This document shows positions 32,870 through 42,187 of a DNA stretch of 64,000 bases, piece after piece. Every line of letters starts with the position of its first letter. Positions within the stretch are counted from its first letter, which is position 1. Both the position numbers and the translations under genes were made by a program. Origin of the DNA: Candidatus Omnitrophota bacterium (GTDB taxonomy: Bacteria; Omnitrophota; Gorgyraeia; Gygaellales; JAQTUX01); assembly GCA_028707125.1 (NCBI GenBank), contig JAQTUX010000001.1, positions 713,950 to 777,949 of the forward strand, in the 5' to 3' direction. The notes below the pieces were generated by a model. It made no database searches and was not told the origin of the DNA. It saw only the letters and a program-made list of their open reading frames with translations.

Positions 32870-34984
32870 ATGAATATCTTACAGATAGTTCCGGAACTGA
32901 ATGTGGGCGGGGTAGAGACAGGGACGATAGACCTTGCCAAATACCTTGTAAGGCAGGGCCATAAGGTAGTTGTGATCTCTGCCGGCGGAGAGCTTGTGGC
33001 GGGCCTTGAGGCATCCGGCGCGAAACACTATTCGTTGCCCGTTCACAGGAAGTCACTGATAAGCATCTTAAAGACAATAGGGAAGGTTGCCAGGGTGATC
33101 AGGGACGAAAATATCCGTATAGTGCATTGCCGTTCGCGCGTGCCTGCCTGGATAGGTTATTTCGCGGCGCGGATAACGGATACGATATTTATAACTACCT
33201 GCCACGGGTTCTACAGCACGCATTTCTTCAGTTCCGTGATGGGATGGGGTAAACTCATCATTGCCCCCAGCCAGGCCATAGCCCGCCATATGATCGAGGA
33301 CTTCGGGGTCCTGCGGCAGCGCGTTCGTATAGTGCCGAGGAGCGTGGACCTTGAGAGGTTCAGGTTTATCCCGCCCAGGGACAGGGACTGGTCGTGCTTC
33401 AATATAGGTATCATAGGGCGGCTGAGCCCTATCAAGGGGCACATTGATTTCCTGAAGGCCGTTTCAAAGGTTTTACGCCAGCATCCGGCAATAAAGGTTT
33501 GGGTCGTCGGAGACGCCGCGCCGGGAAAGCAGCCGTATAAGGAGGAGATAGGCGTTATGGTGCGCCGGCTGGGGCTTTCTCACTGTACCGAATTCCTGGG
33601 TAACCAGAAGGACATCCCTGGCGTTCTCTCTCAGCTCAATATGCTTGTAATGGCTACGACTACACAGGAGGCATTCGGCAGGGTGATAATCGAGGCGCAT
33701 GCTTCGGGCGTGCCGGTAGTGGCAACAAGGGTGGGAGGGGTGGTGGATATCGTAGATGACGGAAAGACCGGATTATTGGTCTCTCCCAATGACCCGGAAG
33801 ACATGCACAGGGCAATGATGAAGATCATAAAGGATGAGAAGCTCAGGAGCAGCTTGGTATATTCCGCTTACGAGAAGGTCAAAAGGGACTTTAACGTTGA
33901 GCTTATGGTCTCAAATACGCTTAAGGTTTATGAAGAGGCGGGCAGCAAATTCAACGTTCTGATCATAAAGCTCGGGGCAGTGGGCGATATAATACTGTCT
34001 GTGCCGGCACTCAGGGCGGTCAGGAAGAATTTCAAAAAGGATAATTACAAGATCGCCTGTGTTGTGGGAAAAGAGGCGAGGGAGCTTCTGGACAGATGCC
34101 CCTATATAGATGAGTTGATCCTTTACGATTATAAGGGTAAAGACAAGGGAGTCAGGGGCCTCCTGAAGACGGGTAAACTCCTGCGTAAAAAGTATACTGA
34201 TTTCGTTATAGACCTGCAGAATAACCGCACCAGCCATATTTTAAGCCGGCTTTCCATGTCTTTAAAAAGATACGGGTACGATAACGGGAAGTTCAGTTTT
34301 CTTCTTAACAGGAAGGTGAGGTGGCCGGAGAAAAGATTGTCTCCTGTTGAGCACCAGTTCAGGATACTGCGTATGCTGGGCATAGAGCTCGAGGATGACC
34401 GGCTGGAGCTTTGGCCTAAAGACGAAGACAGGCGGCGCGTGGAGGACTTTCTCGGTTCGCAATTTTTAGCCCGGCCCAAATATCTGGCAGGCATGAATAT
34501 AGGCGCTTCCGGCAGATGGCAGTCAAAACAATGGCCGAAGGAATACGTGGTTAAGTTGATCGACGGCCTCTCCAACATCGGCGTGCGTTGCATACTTACC
34601 GGCCAGGAACGCCATTTGCCTGAGGCAAAGGAGCTTTACGCGATGGCCAGGGCGCAGAGCAAGCCCATAATCGCCTGCGGTAAGACCAACCTTAACGAAC
34701 TGGCCTGCCTCATAGAGAAATGCGACGTGTTTATAACTCAGGATTCGGCCCCCATGCATATGGCGGCGGCGCTGGGGGTCCCTTTTGTGGCAATGTTCGG
34801 GCCAACCGATCCGGTGAAACACCTGCCTCCGGCAGAAAAATGCGTCCTGCTCAAGAAAGACCTGGCTTGTTCGCCTTGCTACAAGCCGAAATGCAAAGAC
34901 GCTCTGTGCATGTCCGGCATAACCGTCAATGAGGCGCTTGAGGCGGTGGAGAAATTATTGAGAATAGAAAGCAGTCATGATTAG
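32870..34984 (+). CDS. Fusion of GT4 glycosyltransferase and GT9 heptosyltransferase
   Basis: Residues 1-355 are a GT4 enzyme ('VPELNVGGVETGTIDLA', 'IIGRLSPIKGHIDFLKAV', 'EAFGRVIIEAHASGVPVVAT'). From Phe361 a GT9 ADP-heptose-type transferase follows ('VLIIKLGAVGDIILSVPAL', 'KQWPKEYVVKLIDGL', 'ITQDSAPMHMAAALGVPFVA') ending with 'LACSPCYKPKC'. 704 residues, no frame break. Two successive core sugar transfers by one protein are likely (inference). Starts just after three hairpins and overlaps the next gene by 8 bases. Confidence 0.9.
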   Translation: MNILQIVPELNVGGVETGTIDLAKYLVRQGHKVVVISAGGELVAGLEASGAKHYSLPVHRKSLISILKTIGKVARVIRDENIRIVHCRSRVPAWIGYFAARITDTIFITTCHGFYSTHFFSSVMGWGKLIIAPSQAIARHMIEDFGVLRQRVRIVPRSVDLERFRFIPPRDRDWSCFNIGIIGRLSPIKGHIDFLKAVSKVLRQHPAIKVWVVGDAAPGKQPYKEEIGVMVRRLGLSHCTEFLGNQKDIPGVLSQLNMLVMATTTQEAFGRVIIEAHASGVPVVATRVGGVVDIVDDGKTGLLVSPNDPEDMHRAMMKIIKDEKLRSSLVYSAYEKVKRDFNVELMVSNTLKVYEEAGSKFNVLIIKLGAVGDIILSVPALRAVRKNFKKDNYKIACVVGKEARELLDRCPYIDELILYDYKGKDKGVRGLLKTGKLLRKKYTDFVIDLQNNRTSHILSRLSMSLKRYGYDNGKFSFLLNRKVRWPEKRLSPVEHQFRILRMLGIELEDDRLELWPKDEDRRRVEDFLGSQFLARPKYLAGMNIGASGRWQSKQWPKEYVVKLIDGLSNIGVRCILTGQERHLPEAKELYAMARAQSKPIIACGKTNLNELACLIEKCDVFITQDSAPMHMAAALGVPFVAMFGPTDPVKHLPPAEKCVLLKKDLACSPCYKPKCKDALCMSGITVNEALEAVEKLLRIESSHD

Positions 34985-35999
34985 GAAGGCATTATTAATA
35001 TTGTCGGCGGTATTAATTGGCATAGTTTGCGGACTGTTGGCATCAGAGTTACTTCTGCGTATAAATCCGGTACTCGGTTATTCTTGTGATTCATTTAAGT
35101 CAAGGGTCAATCCTTCTCCTTTTGCTAGCGGATCAGTGGCCAGATATCGCCCTTCGGACCTGCTGGGTTATGAATTGATACCAAATTCTCATCCCGATAT
35201 AAACTCTTATGGGTTGATAGGCAGGGAGTATAAATTAGCCAAGGATAAAGGGGTATACCGTATACTTGTTATCGGCGATTCTATTGCTGAGCAGGGTTAT
35301 GGGAGCGTGTTCTTAGAGGCCCGCTTGAATACAGACCCTCTGCTTAGCAAGAGGTACGTATTTCAGGTTTGGACGCTCGGCACTGGCAGTTACGACGTAC
35401 GACGCTACGCCAGGTTCTTAGAACATAGAGGATTGGATTATAATCCCGACATGGTTATTACTTTCCTTTTTATGAATGATTTTGAACTAAATATGAATAT
35501 TTATTATAAGGCCAAAAATGACGTCATTGAATATTGTTTCCCGATATCCGAGGTATCAAGGACCTATAATGTCAACCCTTTTCTTATGAAGCATTCGCAT
35601 CTTTATCGGTTTATAACCCTGGGGCTTAACAAACTCTTCTTATTAAATGAAAGAAAAGCAGGCGATATGCTTATGAAGCAGGAGTCCGGGGCAGATTATT
35701 TACAGAAGATAAAGGAAATATGCTCTCAAAACCAAATTACCTTGTTGCTGACAATATTTCCTTATCTTAAGCCGCTTAGTGAGTACGATGAGTATCGCAG
35801 GGGCAATTATAGATGCCTTAACACAGCCGCAGGCGAATTAGGGTTGGATTATATAAACTTATATGACGGTTTATCGGCATATGATCTTTACAGTTTAAGG
35901 GAGGATATTAATGATGATATGCATCCTAACCTGAAAGGGCATCGGATAATTTCAGGGATTATTCATGATTATATATTGAAGAAAGGATTGATTAAATAA
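34977..35999 (+). CDS. Membrane-anchored SGNH/GDSL-type hydrolase
   Basis: An N-terminal membrane helix ('ALLILSAVLIGIVCGLLA') is followed by a SGNH fold: the nucleophile block 'RILVIGDSIAEQGYG', 'LGTGSYDVRRYARFLE', 'TFLFMNDFELN' (block III, Asn) and the C-terminal 'DDMHPNLKGHRII' (Asp/His). 340 residues. Such enzymes often add or remove acyl groups on surface sugars. The gene is clearly more AT-rich than its neighbours (13 of 60 G+C in 35461-35520, 19 of 60 in 35701-35760), suggesting recent acquisition. Confidence 0.8.
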   Translation: MIRKALLILSAVLIGIVCGLLASELLLRINPVLGYSCDSFKSRVNPSPFASGSVARYRPSDLLGYELIPNSHPDINSYGLIGREYKLAKDKGVYRILVIGDSIAEQGYGSVFLEARLNTDPLLSKRYVFQVWTLGTGSYDVRRYARFLEHRGLDYNPDMVITFLFMNDFELNMNIYYKAKNDVIEYCFPISEVSRTYNVNPFLMKHSHLYRFITLGLNKLFLLNERKAGDMLMKQESGADYLQKIKEICSQNQITLLLTIFPYLKPLSEYDEYRRGNYRCLNTAAGELGLDYINLYDGLSAYDLYSLREDINDDMHPNLKGHRIISGIIHDYILKKGLIK

Positions 36000-36009
36000 G
36001 CGGTCGGAA

Positions 36010-37116
36010 ATGAAGATTCTAATACTGACAAATCATTTTAACTGCGGCGGGATCACCAGTTATATCCTTAATCTTTCAAGGGGCCTGGCTGGGCGCGGTA
36101 ATAATATTTATGTCGCTTCCAGCGGAGGAGATTCTGCGGGCAGGCTGGAGGATCTGCGTATACCGCACTTTACTATTCCCATACGCACAAAATGTGAGGT
36201 GAGCCCCAGGGTATTGGCCGCGGCGCTGAAACTGGCGGGATATGCCAGGGATAACGGTATAGATATTATTCATTCCCATACGAGAGTAACGCAGGTTTTA
36301 GGGTGCCTGCTAAGCAGGCTTTCCGGGTTGCCGCATTTGTCTACCTGTCATGGCTTCTTCAGGAGGCGCCTGTCCAGAATGGTTTTTCCATGTTGGGGGA
36401 TGCGGGTCATAGCCATAAGCGAAGCGGTGAAAGAGCATTTGACCGGCGATCTCGGCGTTACCCCGCAAAAGGTAAGGGTGGTATATAACGGCGTGGACGT
36501 AAAGGCGTTTAGTGATGTCAATAATACGCAGACGGCGGGAATAAAGGGCAGGTTTGGCCTGAAAGACGGCCCTGTGATCGGGATCATTGCCCGGCTTTCA
36601 GATGTTAAAGGCCACATGTATCTTATTGAAGCGATGCCGCAGGTCCTTTCGGAGTTACCCGAGGCGCAATTATTTATTGTGGGCGAAGGAAGGGAGCGGG
36701 GCAGATTGGATAAGATCATCAGTAAGTTAGGGCTGAAAGAAAAAACCGTTATCATGCCGTCGGTTGCCAATACATCTGAGGTGTTGGCCGCGATGGATGT
36801 GTTCGTGATGCCTTCTTTGCAGGAGGGTTTAGGTCTCGCGCTTATGGAGGCAATGGCAGCAGGGCTTCCCATCGCTGCTTCTAACATCGGAGGCATACCC
36901 GCTTTGATAAAAAACGCTGAAACAGGCCTGCTTGTTGAGCCAAAGGATACGGCAGGGCTGGCGCGGGCAATCACATTTTTACTTAAAAACAGAGATGAGG
37001 CGTATCTTATGGCGCATAAGGCCAGAGATTTTGTAAGGGAGAATTTTTCTCTGGAAAAGATGGCGCGGGAGACAGAGAATGTCTATAAGGAGTGCGTATC
37101 ATATGCAAAACCCTAA
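36010..37116 (+). CDS. GT4-family glycosyltransferase
   Basis: GT-B enzyme of 368 residues: 'NHFNCGGITSYILNLSRGLA' at the N-terminus, 'VVYNGVDVKAF', 'GIIARLSDVKGHMYLIEAM' and the donor site 'PSLQEGLGLALMEAMAAGLP'. Related in layout to the GT4 half of the fusion upstream. Acceptor and sugar are unknown; the setting points to LPS core or O-chain. It follows the SGNH gene by 10 bases. Confidence 0.88.
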   Translation: MKILILTNHFNCGGITSYILNLSRGLAGRGNNIYVASSGGDSAGRLEDLRIPHFTIPIRTKCEVSPRVLAAALKLAGYARDNGIDIIHSHTRVTQVLGCLLSRLSGLPHLSTCHGFFRRRLSRMVFPCWGMRVIAISEAVKEHLTGDLGVTPQKVRVVYNGVDVKAFSDVNNTQTAGIKGRFGLKDGPVIGIIARLSDVKGHMYLIEAMPQVLSELPEAQLFIVGEGRERGRLDKIISKLGLKEKTVIMPSVANTSEVLAAMDVFVMPSLQEGLGLALMEAMAAGLPIAASNIGGIPALIKNAETGLLVEPKDTAGLARAITFLLKNRDEAYLMAHKARDFVRENFSLEKMARETENVYKECVSYAKP

Positions 37117-38128
37117 GCGCATTTTGATCTATAACGTCAACTGGTTAGGCGATGTTTTGTTCTCTACGGCGGCGATCAGGGCGCTGCGCAGGAGCTTCCC
37201 CGACGCCTTCATCGCCAGCGTTATCCCGCCCCGCTGCAGGGAGATGCTGGAAGACAATCCGCACATAAACGAGATACTGACATTTGACGAGAAGTCGCCG
37301 CCCGCGGGTTTGTTCGGTTTGATCAAATTCATATTTTTACTGCGCGGCAGGCGGTTTGATACCTGTATTATGCTGCACCGTTCGCTGACACGCTGCCTGC
37401 TTGTGTTTCTCGCGGGCATCCCCCGAAGGGTCGGCTACAATTATAAGAAACGGAATTTTCTCCTGACCGATGTCGTAGCATTGCCCGATATGAATAATAC
37501 GCACAGGGTTGACTTCTATTTGAATCTGGCAAAGGTGATCGGCGCCCGGCCGGAAAATAAGAAATTGGATTTCTATTTCAAAGAGGCGGACCGGGTTTTT
37601 GCGCGCGGGTTGCTGCGGGAGGCAGGGGTAAAAGAGGGTGATTTCTGCGTCGCGGTTAATCCCGGAGGTAACTGGGAGCCCAAAAGGTGGCCTAAAGATA
37701 ATTTTTCTTCGCTTTGCGATAGATTGGTCTCTGATTTTGCCGCCAGGGTTATTGTCGTAGGCGCGGGCAAGGACAGTGGTTTAGTTAAAGAGATCACCGC
37801 TTCCATGAAGAATAAACCGCTGGATCTCGCGGGAAAACTCACGCTTAAACAATTAGGCGCTTTATTCACGTTGATGGACATCGTGGTTTCAGCTGACAGC
37901 GCGCCGCTGCATATAGCCAACGCCGTGGACGCGAGGGCGATCTGCCTTTTTGGGCCGACTTCTCCCGAGGTGACCGGGCCGTACCTGAAAGGCGATAATA
38001 TCATTGTGCAGAAGGATGTTGGCTGCAAGATACCCTGCTATAATCTTAAATGTCAGGAGAACCGTTGTATGCAGGCGATCAGGGTGGATGATGTCCTGGC
38101 GGCGGTGAGGGAGATGCGGACGAAATGA
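37103..38128 (+). CDS. GT9-family lipopolysaccharide heptosyltransferase (WaaF-like)
   Basis: 'RILIYNVNWLGDVLFSTAAI' is the GT9 N-terminal glycine loop with the catalytic Asp; 'VNPGGNWEPKRWPKDNFSSL' and 'VVSADSAPLHIANAVDARAI' complete the ADP-heptose site. 341 residues. Start at 37103 is preferred (AAGGAG at 37087-37092) over an in-frame ATG 8 codons earlier that lies inside the GT4 gene. Two hairpins follow its stop. Confidence 0.87.
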   Translation: MQNPKRILIYNVNWLGDVLFSTAAIRALRRSFPDAFIASVIPPRCREMLEDNPHINEILTFDEKSPPAGLFGLIKFIFLLRGRRFDTCIMLHRSLTRCLLVFLAGIPRRVGYNYKKRNFLLTDVVALPDMNNTHRVDFYLNLAKVIGARPENKKLDFYFKEADRVFARGLLREAGVKEGDFCVAVNPGGNWEPKRWPKDNFSSLCDRLVSDFAARVIVVGAGKDSGLVKEITASMKNKPLDLAGKLTLKQLGALFTLMDIVVSADSAPLHIANAVDARAICLFGPTSPEVTGPYLKGDNIIVQKDVGCKIPCYNLKCQENRCMQAIRVDDVLAAVREMRTK

Positions 38129-38130
38129 GA

Positions 38131-38150
38131 CCCCACACTTACGTGTGGGG
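38131..38150 (+). repeat. Short palindromic hairpin, type A (CCCCACAC stem)
   Basis: Stem CCCCACAC / GTGTGGGG, TTAC loop, identical to 32813-32832, two bases after a heptosyltransferase stop codon. Confidence 0.88.
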
Positions 38151-38158
38151 AATGGATA

Positions 38159-38178
38159 CTACAGACGTAAGTCTGTAG
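38159..38178 (+). repeat. Short palindromic hairpin, type B (CTACAGAC stem, GTAA loop)
   Basis: Stem CTACAGAC / GTCTGTAG, GTAA loop. Compared with 32843-32862 one base pair differs on both sides (G-C to A-T), so pairing is kept. Eight bases after the type A hairpin. Confidence 0.88.
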
Positions 38179-38186
38179 TCGCAATT

Positions 38187-39158
38187 ATGTATAAAATACT
38201 CTTTGTTACCCTCAGCAACATCGGTGACACAATCCTGACGCTGCCGGCCCTGGATGCCTTGATCGGCCTATATCCTGAAGCAAAGATCACTGTTGTCTGC
38301 GGCCCAAGGCCAAAAGAGATATTTGAGAATAACCCCGGGATCGCGCGCCTTATTGTCTATGACAAGCATTCTTCCGTATGGGAGAAGATCCGTTTGTTCA
38401 GCGAACTGAACGCCCAGAAGTTTGATATGGTAATTGATCTAAGGAACACGATGTTCGGCATTTTGCTCAAGAGCAGCTTTCGCAGTAATCCCTTTAACAG
38501 GCCGCCTGAGGACCTGGCGCATGCCAAAGACAGGCACCTGTTCAAGATAAGGGGGTTGATTGACAGCCGGATCAGCGGGGCTAAAGAATTTGAGCGGGCG
38601 AGTTTCCATATCGGCGATAACGACAGGCGCTATATTGACGATGTCCTCGGCAGATCCGGCATCGGCTGCGCGGATAGATTTCTGGCCATCGCCCCCGGCG
38701 CGAGGAGCAGCACAAAACGCTGGGCAGCGGATAATTTCAAGAAAGTAATTGAGGCGGTAAGGCCCGGCATTCTCCCTAAGGCCGTACTTGTCGGGGATGA
38801 GGGCGATATGCCCACATGCGGCTCTATATGCTCAGGGCTGAAGGACGTTGTTAACCTTTGCGGCAGGACATCTCTGCGCCAACTTGCCGCCTTGCTCAAT
38901 AAAGCATCCTTGCTTCTTACCAATGATTCCGCGACAATGCATCTGGCAAGTTACTTAAACCGCCCCATAGCGGCGATATTCGGGCCTACAGACGAAAGAA
39001 GATACGGGCCATGGTCGGATAAATGCGTGGTCTTGCGCGCTTCTCTTGCCTGCGCGCCCTGCCGGGAGGCGCAATGCCGCTATGGGACATTGGAGTGCCT
39101 TAAGTCGGTAACTCCATTTGAGGTGATCGATGCGATCAGAAAGACCATTAGAATTTAA
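38187..39158 (+). CDS. GT9-family glycosyltransferase
   Basis: Heptosyltransferase-like: 'ILFVTLSNIGDTILTLPALD' (GT9 loop), 'AIAPGARSSTKRWAADNFKK', 'LLTNDSATMHLASYLNRPIA' and 'ACAPCREAQC'. 323 residues from the ATG at 38187; the in-frame upstream start would translate the hairpin. No good ribosome site is visible. Overlaps the next GT9 gene by 29 bases. Confidence 0.85.
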   Translation: MYKILFVTLSNIGDTILTLPALDALIGLYPEAKITVVCGPRPKEIFENNPGIARLIVYDKHSSVWEKIRLFSELNAQKFDMVIDLRNTMFGILLKSSFRSNPFNRPPEDLAHAKDRHLFKIRGLIDSRISGAKEFERASFHIGDNDRRYIDDVLGRSGIGCADRFLAIAPGARSSTKRWAADNFKKVIEAVRPGILPKAVLVGDEGDMPTCGSICSGLKDVVNLCGRTSLRQLAALLNKASLLLTNDSATMHLASYLNRPIAAIFGPTDERRYGPWSDKCVVLRASLACAPCREAQCRYGTLECLKSVTPFEVIDAIRKTIRI

Positions 39159-40188
39159 ACGCATACTTATCTGCCGCACAGACAGGATGGGCGATGTAAT
39201 ATTATCTACGCCCGTAATCAAGGCGCTGCGGGACTGGTATCCGTCTTCTTACATAGCCGTAATGGCCGCGCCGGAGACTTCCGCGCTGCTCAAGGGTAAT
39301 CCCTATCTGGATGAATTGATCGTCCTGAATAAAAGGGGAGAGCATAAGGGCCTCAGGGGAATTTTAAGGTTGATCAGCCGGATAAAAAAGAGAAGATTTG
39401 ACCTGGCCGTTATATTGCATTCAACAAACAGGGTCAATTTTGCCGTTTATTTTGCCGGCATACCTGTCAGGATCGGTTATGCCAGAAGGGCGGGATTTCT
39501 TCTTACGCGTAAGCTGCCTTATATCAAGCCGCAAGGCCGGAAGCACGAACTGGAATACTGCCTTGATGTTTTGAAATTGATCGGGATCGATTCGCGGGAG
39601 AAAGAACTGTTCGTCCCCCTTGAGCAGGATGCCGAAGGCAGAATAAGAAGGCTGCTTAGAGAAAATAACGTATGCGAGAAAGATAAATTCGTGATAATCC
39701 ATCCTTCCGCCAGCTGTATTTCCAGGATCTGGCCTGAAGAGCGCTTCGCGGAGTTAGCCAACCGTCTCATAGATGAGCTGGAAGTAAAAGTCGCAGTTAT
39801 ATCCAACAAGGGGGATAAGCCGATAGTGGACGGTGTTGTCTCATTGATAAAACATCCTGTTTTAAATCTGGCCGGAGAATTATCGCTGGGTGAAATGGTC
39901 TCTTTATTAAGATGGGGGAGTTTATTCATCTCAAATGATTCTGGGCCGGCGCATATCGCCTCCGCGGTAGGCACCCCTGTGGTCTCCATTTTCGGCAGAA
40001 AGCAGCCGGGCTTAGGACCTTTGCGCTGGAGGCCTTTAGGCGAGAAGGTAAGGGTCCTGCAGAAAGATGTCGGCTGCATAGAATGCCTGGCGCACAACTG
40101 CGTCAAGCATTTTGCCTGTCTCAAGGCCATAACCGTGGATGACGTCTTCGCGGCGGCAAAGGAGCTGCTGAAATCTGATATACGTTGA
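39130..40188 (+). CDS. GT9-family glycosyltransferase
   Basis: Heptosyltransferase-like, 352 residues: 'ILICRTDRMGDVILSTPVIK', 'IIHPSASCISRIWPEERFAE' and 'FISNDSGPAHIASAVGTPVV' with 'VGCIECLAHNCVKHFAC'. Fourth GT9 module of the cluster (counting the fusion). Its last codons contain the -35 box of the promoter for the Kdo operon. Confidence 0.86.
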   Translation: MRSERPLEFKRILICRTDRMGDVILSTPVIKALRDWYPSSYIAVMAAPETSALLKGNPYLDELIVLNKRGEHKGLRGILRLISRIKKRRFDLAVILHSTNRVNFAVYFAGIPVRIGYARRAGFLLTRKLPYIKPQGRKHELEYCLDVLKLIGIDSREKELFVPLEQDAEGRIRRLLRENNVCEKDKFVIIHPSASCISRIWPEERFAELANRLIDELEVKVAVISNKGDKPIVDGVVSLIKHPVLNLAGELSLGEMVSLLRWGSLFISNDSGPAHIASAVGTPVVSIFGRKQPGLGPLRWRPLGEKVRVLQKDVGCIECLAHNCVKHFACLKAITVDDVFAAAKELLKSDIR

Positions 40189-40213
40189 CGAAAGCGGCAA
40201 AATATGCTATTAT
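40185..40213 (+). promoter_or_regulatory. Sigma70-type promoter of the Kdo/heptose operon
   Basis: TTGACG (40185-40190), 17 bases, TATTAT (40208-40213) with an upstream TG (extended -10). The start of transcription would be near 40220, only about 4 bases before the ATG at 40224, so the message would be almost leaderless. Confidence 0.72.
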
Positions 40214-40223
40214 TTAAACTCCT

Positions 40224-41159
40224 ATGAATATAGATATCAATAAGATAAAAACATATTCGCTGACTAAGCGCAAGAGCAAGGTCAAGGTCTCTGAATTCGC
40301 CAAAGTCCTTAGAAAAGGCATAAGTTTTAAGGGCTTCTACGATTCGCTCCCTGACATTCTGAAGGCCTCCGAGCTCAGGAAGATAGTTGACGCTGTTATA
40401 TCTGCCCGTCGGAAAAAGAAACCCGTGATCTTCATGTGCGGGGCGCACGTGATTAAATGCGGCCTGGGCCCTCTTTTGATCGATTTAATGAAGAGGGGCA
40501 TAATCAGCTGTATTTCCTTGAACGGCGCGGGCATCATCCACGACTTTGAGCTGGCCTATTGCGGCCAGACCTCTGAAGACGTAGGCGAATCGCTGAAAAG
40601 CGGGAAATTCGGCATGTCCCGCCAGACCGCGGAATTTATCAATGCCGCGGTTAAAGAGGGCAATGGGCTGGGTATGGGCATCGGAGAGGCGGTAGGGTTG
40701 AAGATCGAGAAAGAGCGGCTGCCCAACCGGCATCTGAGCATCCTGTCCTGCGGCTACAGGCTGGATATCCCCGTTACCGTCCATGTGGCGATAGGCACGG
40801 ATATAATACATCAGCATCCTTCATTTGACGGCGCGGCCTGCGGCGAGGCAAGCGCTAAAGATTTTTACCGGCTGGTTGAGGAGACCGCTAAGCTTGATAA
40901 CGGCGGCGTGGTCATCAACTTCGGCTCTACGGTAGTGCTTCCGGAGGTTTTCCTGAAGGCGTTGAATCTGGCCCGTAACCTGAAGGGAAGCATCAGAAAC
41001 TTTACTTCAGCAAACTTTGATATGTATTATCATTACCGGCCGGCGATGAATGTGGTCTGCCGCCCCACCGAAGGTTCGGGAAAAGGGCATTATATCTTAG
41101 GCCACCATGAGATAATGATACCGCTTTTGTACGCGGCGATCATTGAGAAGATACGATGA
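40224..41159 (+). CDS. Conserved protein, tentatively deoxyhypusine-synthase-like
   Basis: A 311-residue Rossmann-like protein. 'VIFMCGAHVIKCGLGPLLID', 'ISLNGAGIIHDFELA', 'CGQTSEDVGESLKSGKFGM' and 'IGTDIIHQHPSFDGAACGEA' are its most distinctive blocks. The overall pattern recalls deoxyhypusine synthase, but I cannot identify the catalytic lysine with certainty, so the name is tentative. It is the first gene after a promoter, with no ribosome site, and overlaps the heptose kinase by 4 bases; a role in LPS sugar supply is suggested only by position. Confidence 0.6.
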   Translation: MNIDINKIKTYSLTKRKSKVKVSEFAKVLRKGISFKGFYDSLPDILKASELRKIVDAVISARRKKKPVIFMCGAHVIKCGLGPLLIDLMKRGIISCISLNGAGIIHDFELAYCGQTSEDVGESLKSGKFGMSRQTAEFINAAVKEGNGLGMGIGEAVGLKIEKERLPNRHLSILSCGYRLDIPVTVHVAIGTDIIHQHPSFDGAACGEASAKDFYRLVEETAKLDNGGVVINFGSTVVLPEVFLKALNLARNLKGSIRNFTSANFDMYYHYRPAMNVVCRPTEGSGKGHYILGHHEIMIPLLYAAIIEKIR

Positions 41160-42187
41160 ACATCAACAAGAACCGGATAAAAAATATCATTAACGGGTTT
41201 TCCCGGGCCAGGGTCCTTGTAGTCGGAGACCTCATCCTTGACCAGTATATTTTCGGAGAGATCGACAGGATCTCTCCGGAAGCGCCGGTGCCTGTGGTGC
41301 ATGCCAAGGAGAGGCAGTATTTGCCCGGCGGCGCCTGCAACGTAGCCGCCAATATCACAAGTTTAGGCGGCTCTGCTCAACTCGTCGGGGTCATAGGCAG
41401 GGACCTGCTTGCGAAGAAGTTGTTATCCGAGATTAAGGAAAGGCGCATAGGCACGGCAGGTATTATTCAGGACGCCGCGCGGCAGACCATACTTAAAACC
41501 AGGGTATTGGGCCAGAAACAGCAGGTAGTCAGGGTGGACTGGGAAGATGAGTCCGCGATATCGGATAAGACATCAGGCAGGATGTGCGAATATATCCTTA
41601 AAAACGCGTCCAGGTTTGACGCGGTCATTATTGAGGACTACGGAAAGGGCGTCATAACAGAGAAGGCCCTCAGGACGCTGAAGAGCGCGGTCGGCGGCGG
41701 CAAGATAATAACCGTTGACCCGAAGGAAGAACATTTTGATATTTACAGGGCGTTGTCTGTGACCTGCATAACCCCTAACCGCAGGGAGGCGGAATGCGCC
41801 ATAAGGTATATAAAGATAAAGGATAAAGATAACGCCCTTGATATTTACAGCGATAAACTGAGGAGCGACAACGATATTAATCTGGCAGGCGAAGAGCTAA
41901 GAAAATACTTAAGGTGTAAATCCGTGCTTATCACTCTTGGCGAGTCAGGCATGCGTTTATTTGAGACGGGAAGGGTTACCCCCATACCTACTTTCGCGCA
42001 GGAGGTTTTTGACGTATCTGGAGCAGGCGACACCGTGATCGCCGCCCTGACCCTCGCGCTTGCCTCAGGCGCCGGGCTCGCGGAGGCCGCCTTTATCGCT
42101 AACCACGCCGCCGGCATAGTCGTGGGAAAGCTGGGCGTGGCTACGACGGATAGAAAGGAACTAAGGGAGCGTTTACAATGGACGTGA
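41156..42187 (+). CDS. hldA: D-glycero-beta-D-manno-heptose-7-phosphate kinase (HldE N-terminal / RfaE1)
   Basis: PfkB-family kinase making heptose-1,7-bisphosphate for ADP-heptose, the donor of the GT9 enzymes upstream. 'VLVVGDLILDQYIFGEIDRI', 'RISPEAPVPVV', 'LPGGACNVAANI' and the anion-hole 'DVSGAGDTVIAAL' are all present. 343 residues: only the kinase half of HldE, without the adenylyltransferase. HldC, GmhA and GmhB are not in the window. Overlaps kdsB by 10 bases. Confidence 0.9.
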   Translation: MNINKNRIKNIINGFSRARVLVVGDLILDQYIFGEIDRISPEAPVPVVHAKERQYLPGGACNVAANITSLGGSAQLVGVIGRDLLAKKLLSEIKERRIGTAGIIQDAARQTILKTRVLGQKQQVVRVDWEDESAISDKTSGRMCEYILKNASRFDAVIIEDYGKGVITEKALRTLKSAVGGGKIITVDPKEEHFDIYRALSVTCITPNRREAECAIRYIKIKDKDNALDIYSDKLRSDNDINLAGEELRKYLRCKSVLITLGESGMRLFETGRVTPIPTFAQEVFDVSGAGDTVIAALTLALASGAGLAEAAFIANHAAGIVVGKLGVATTDRKELRERLQWT

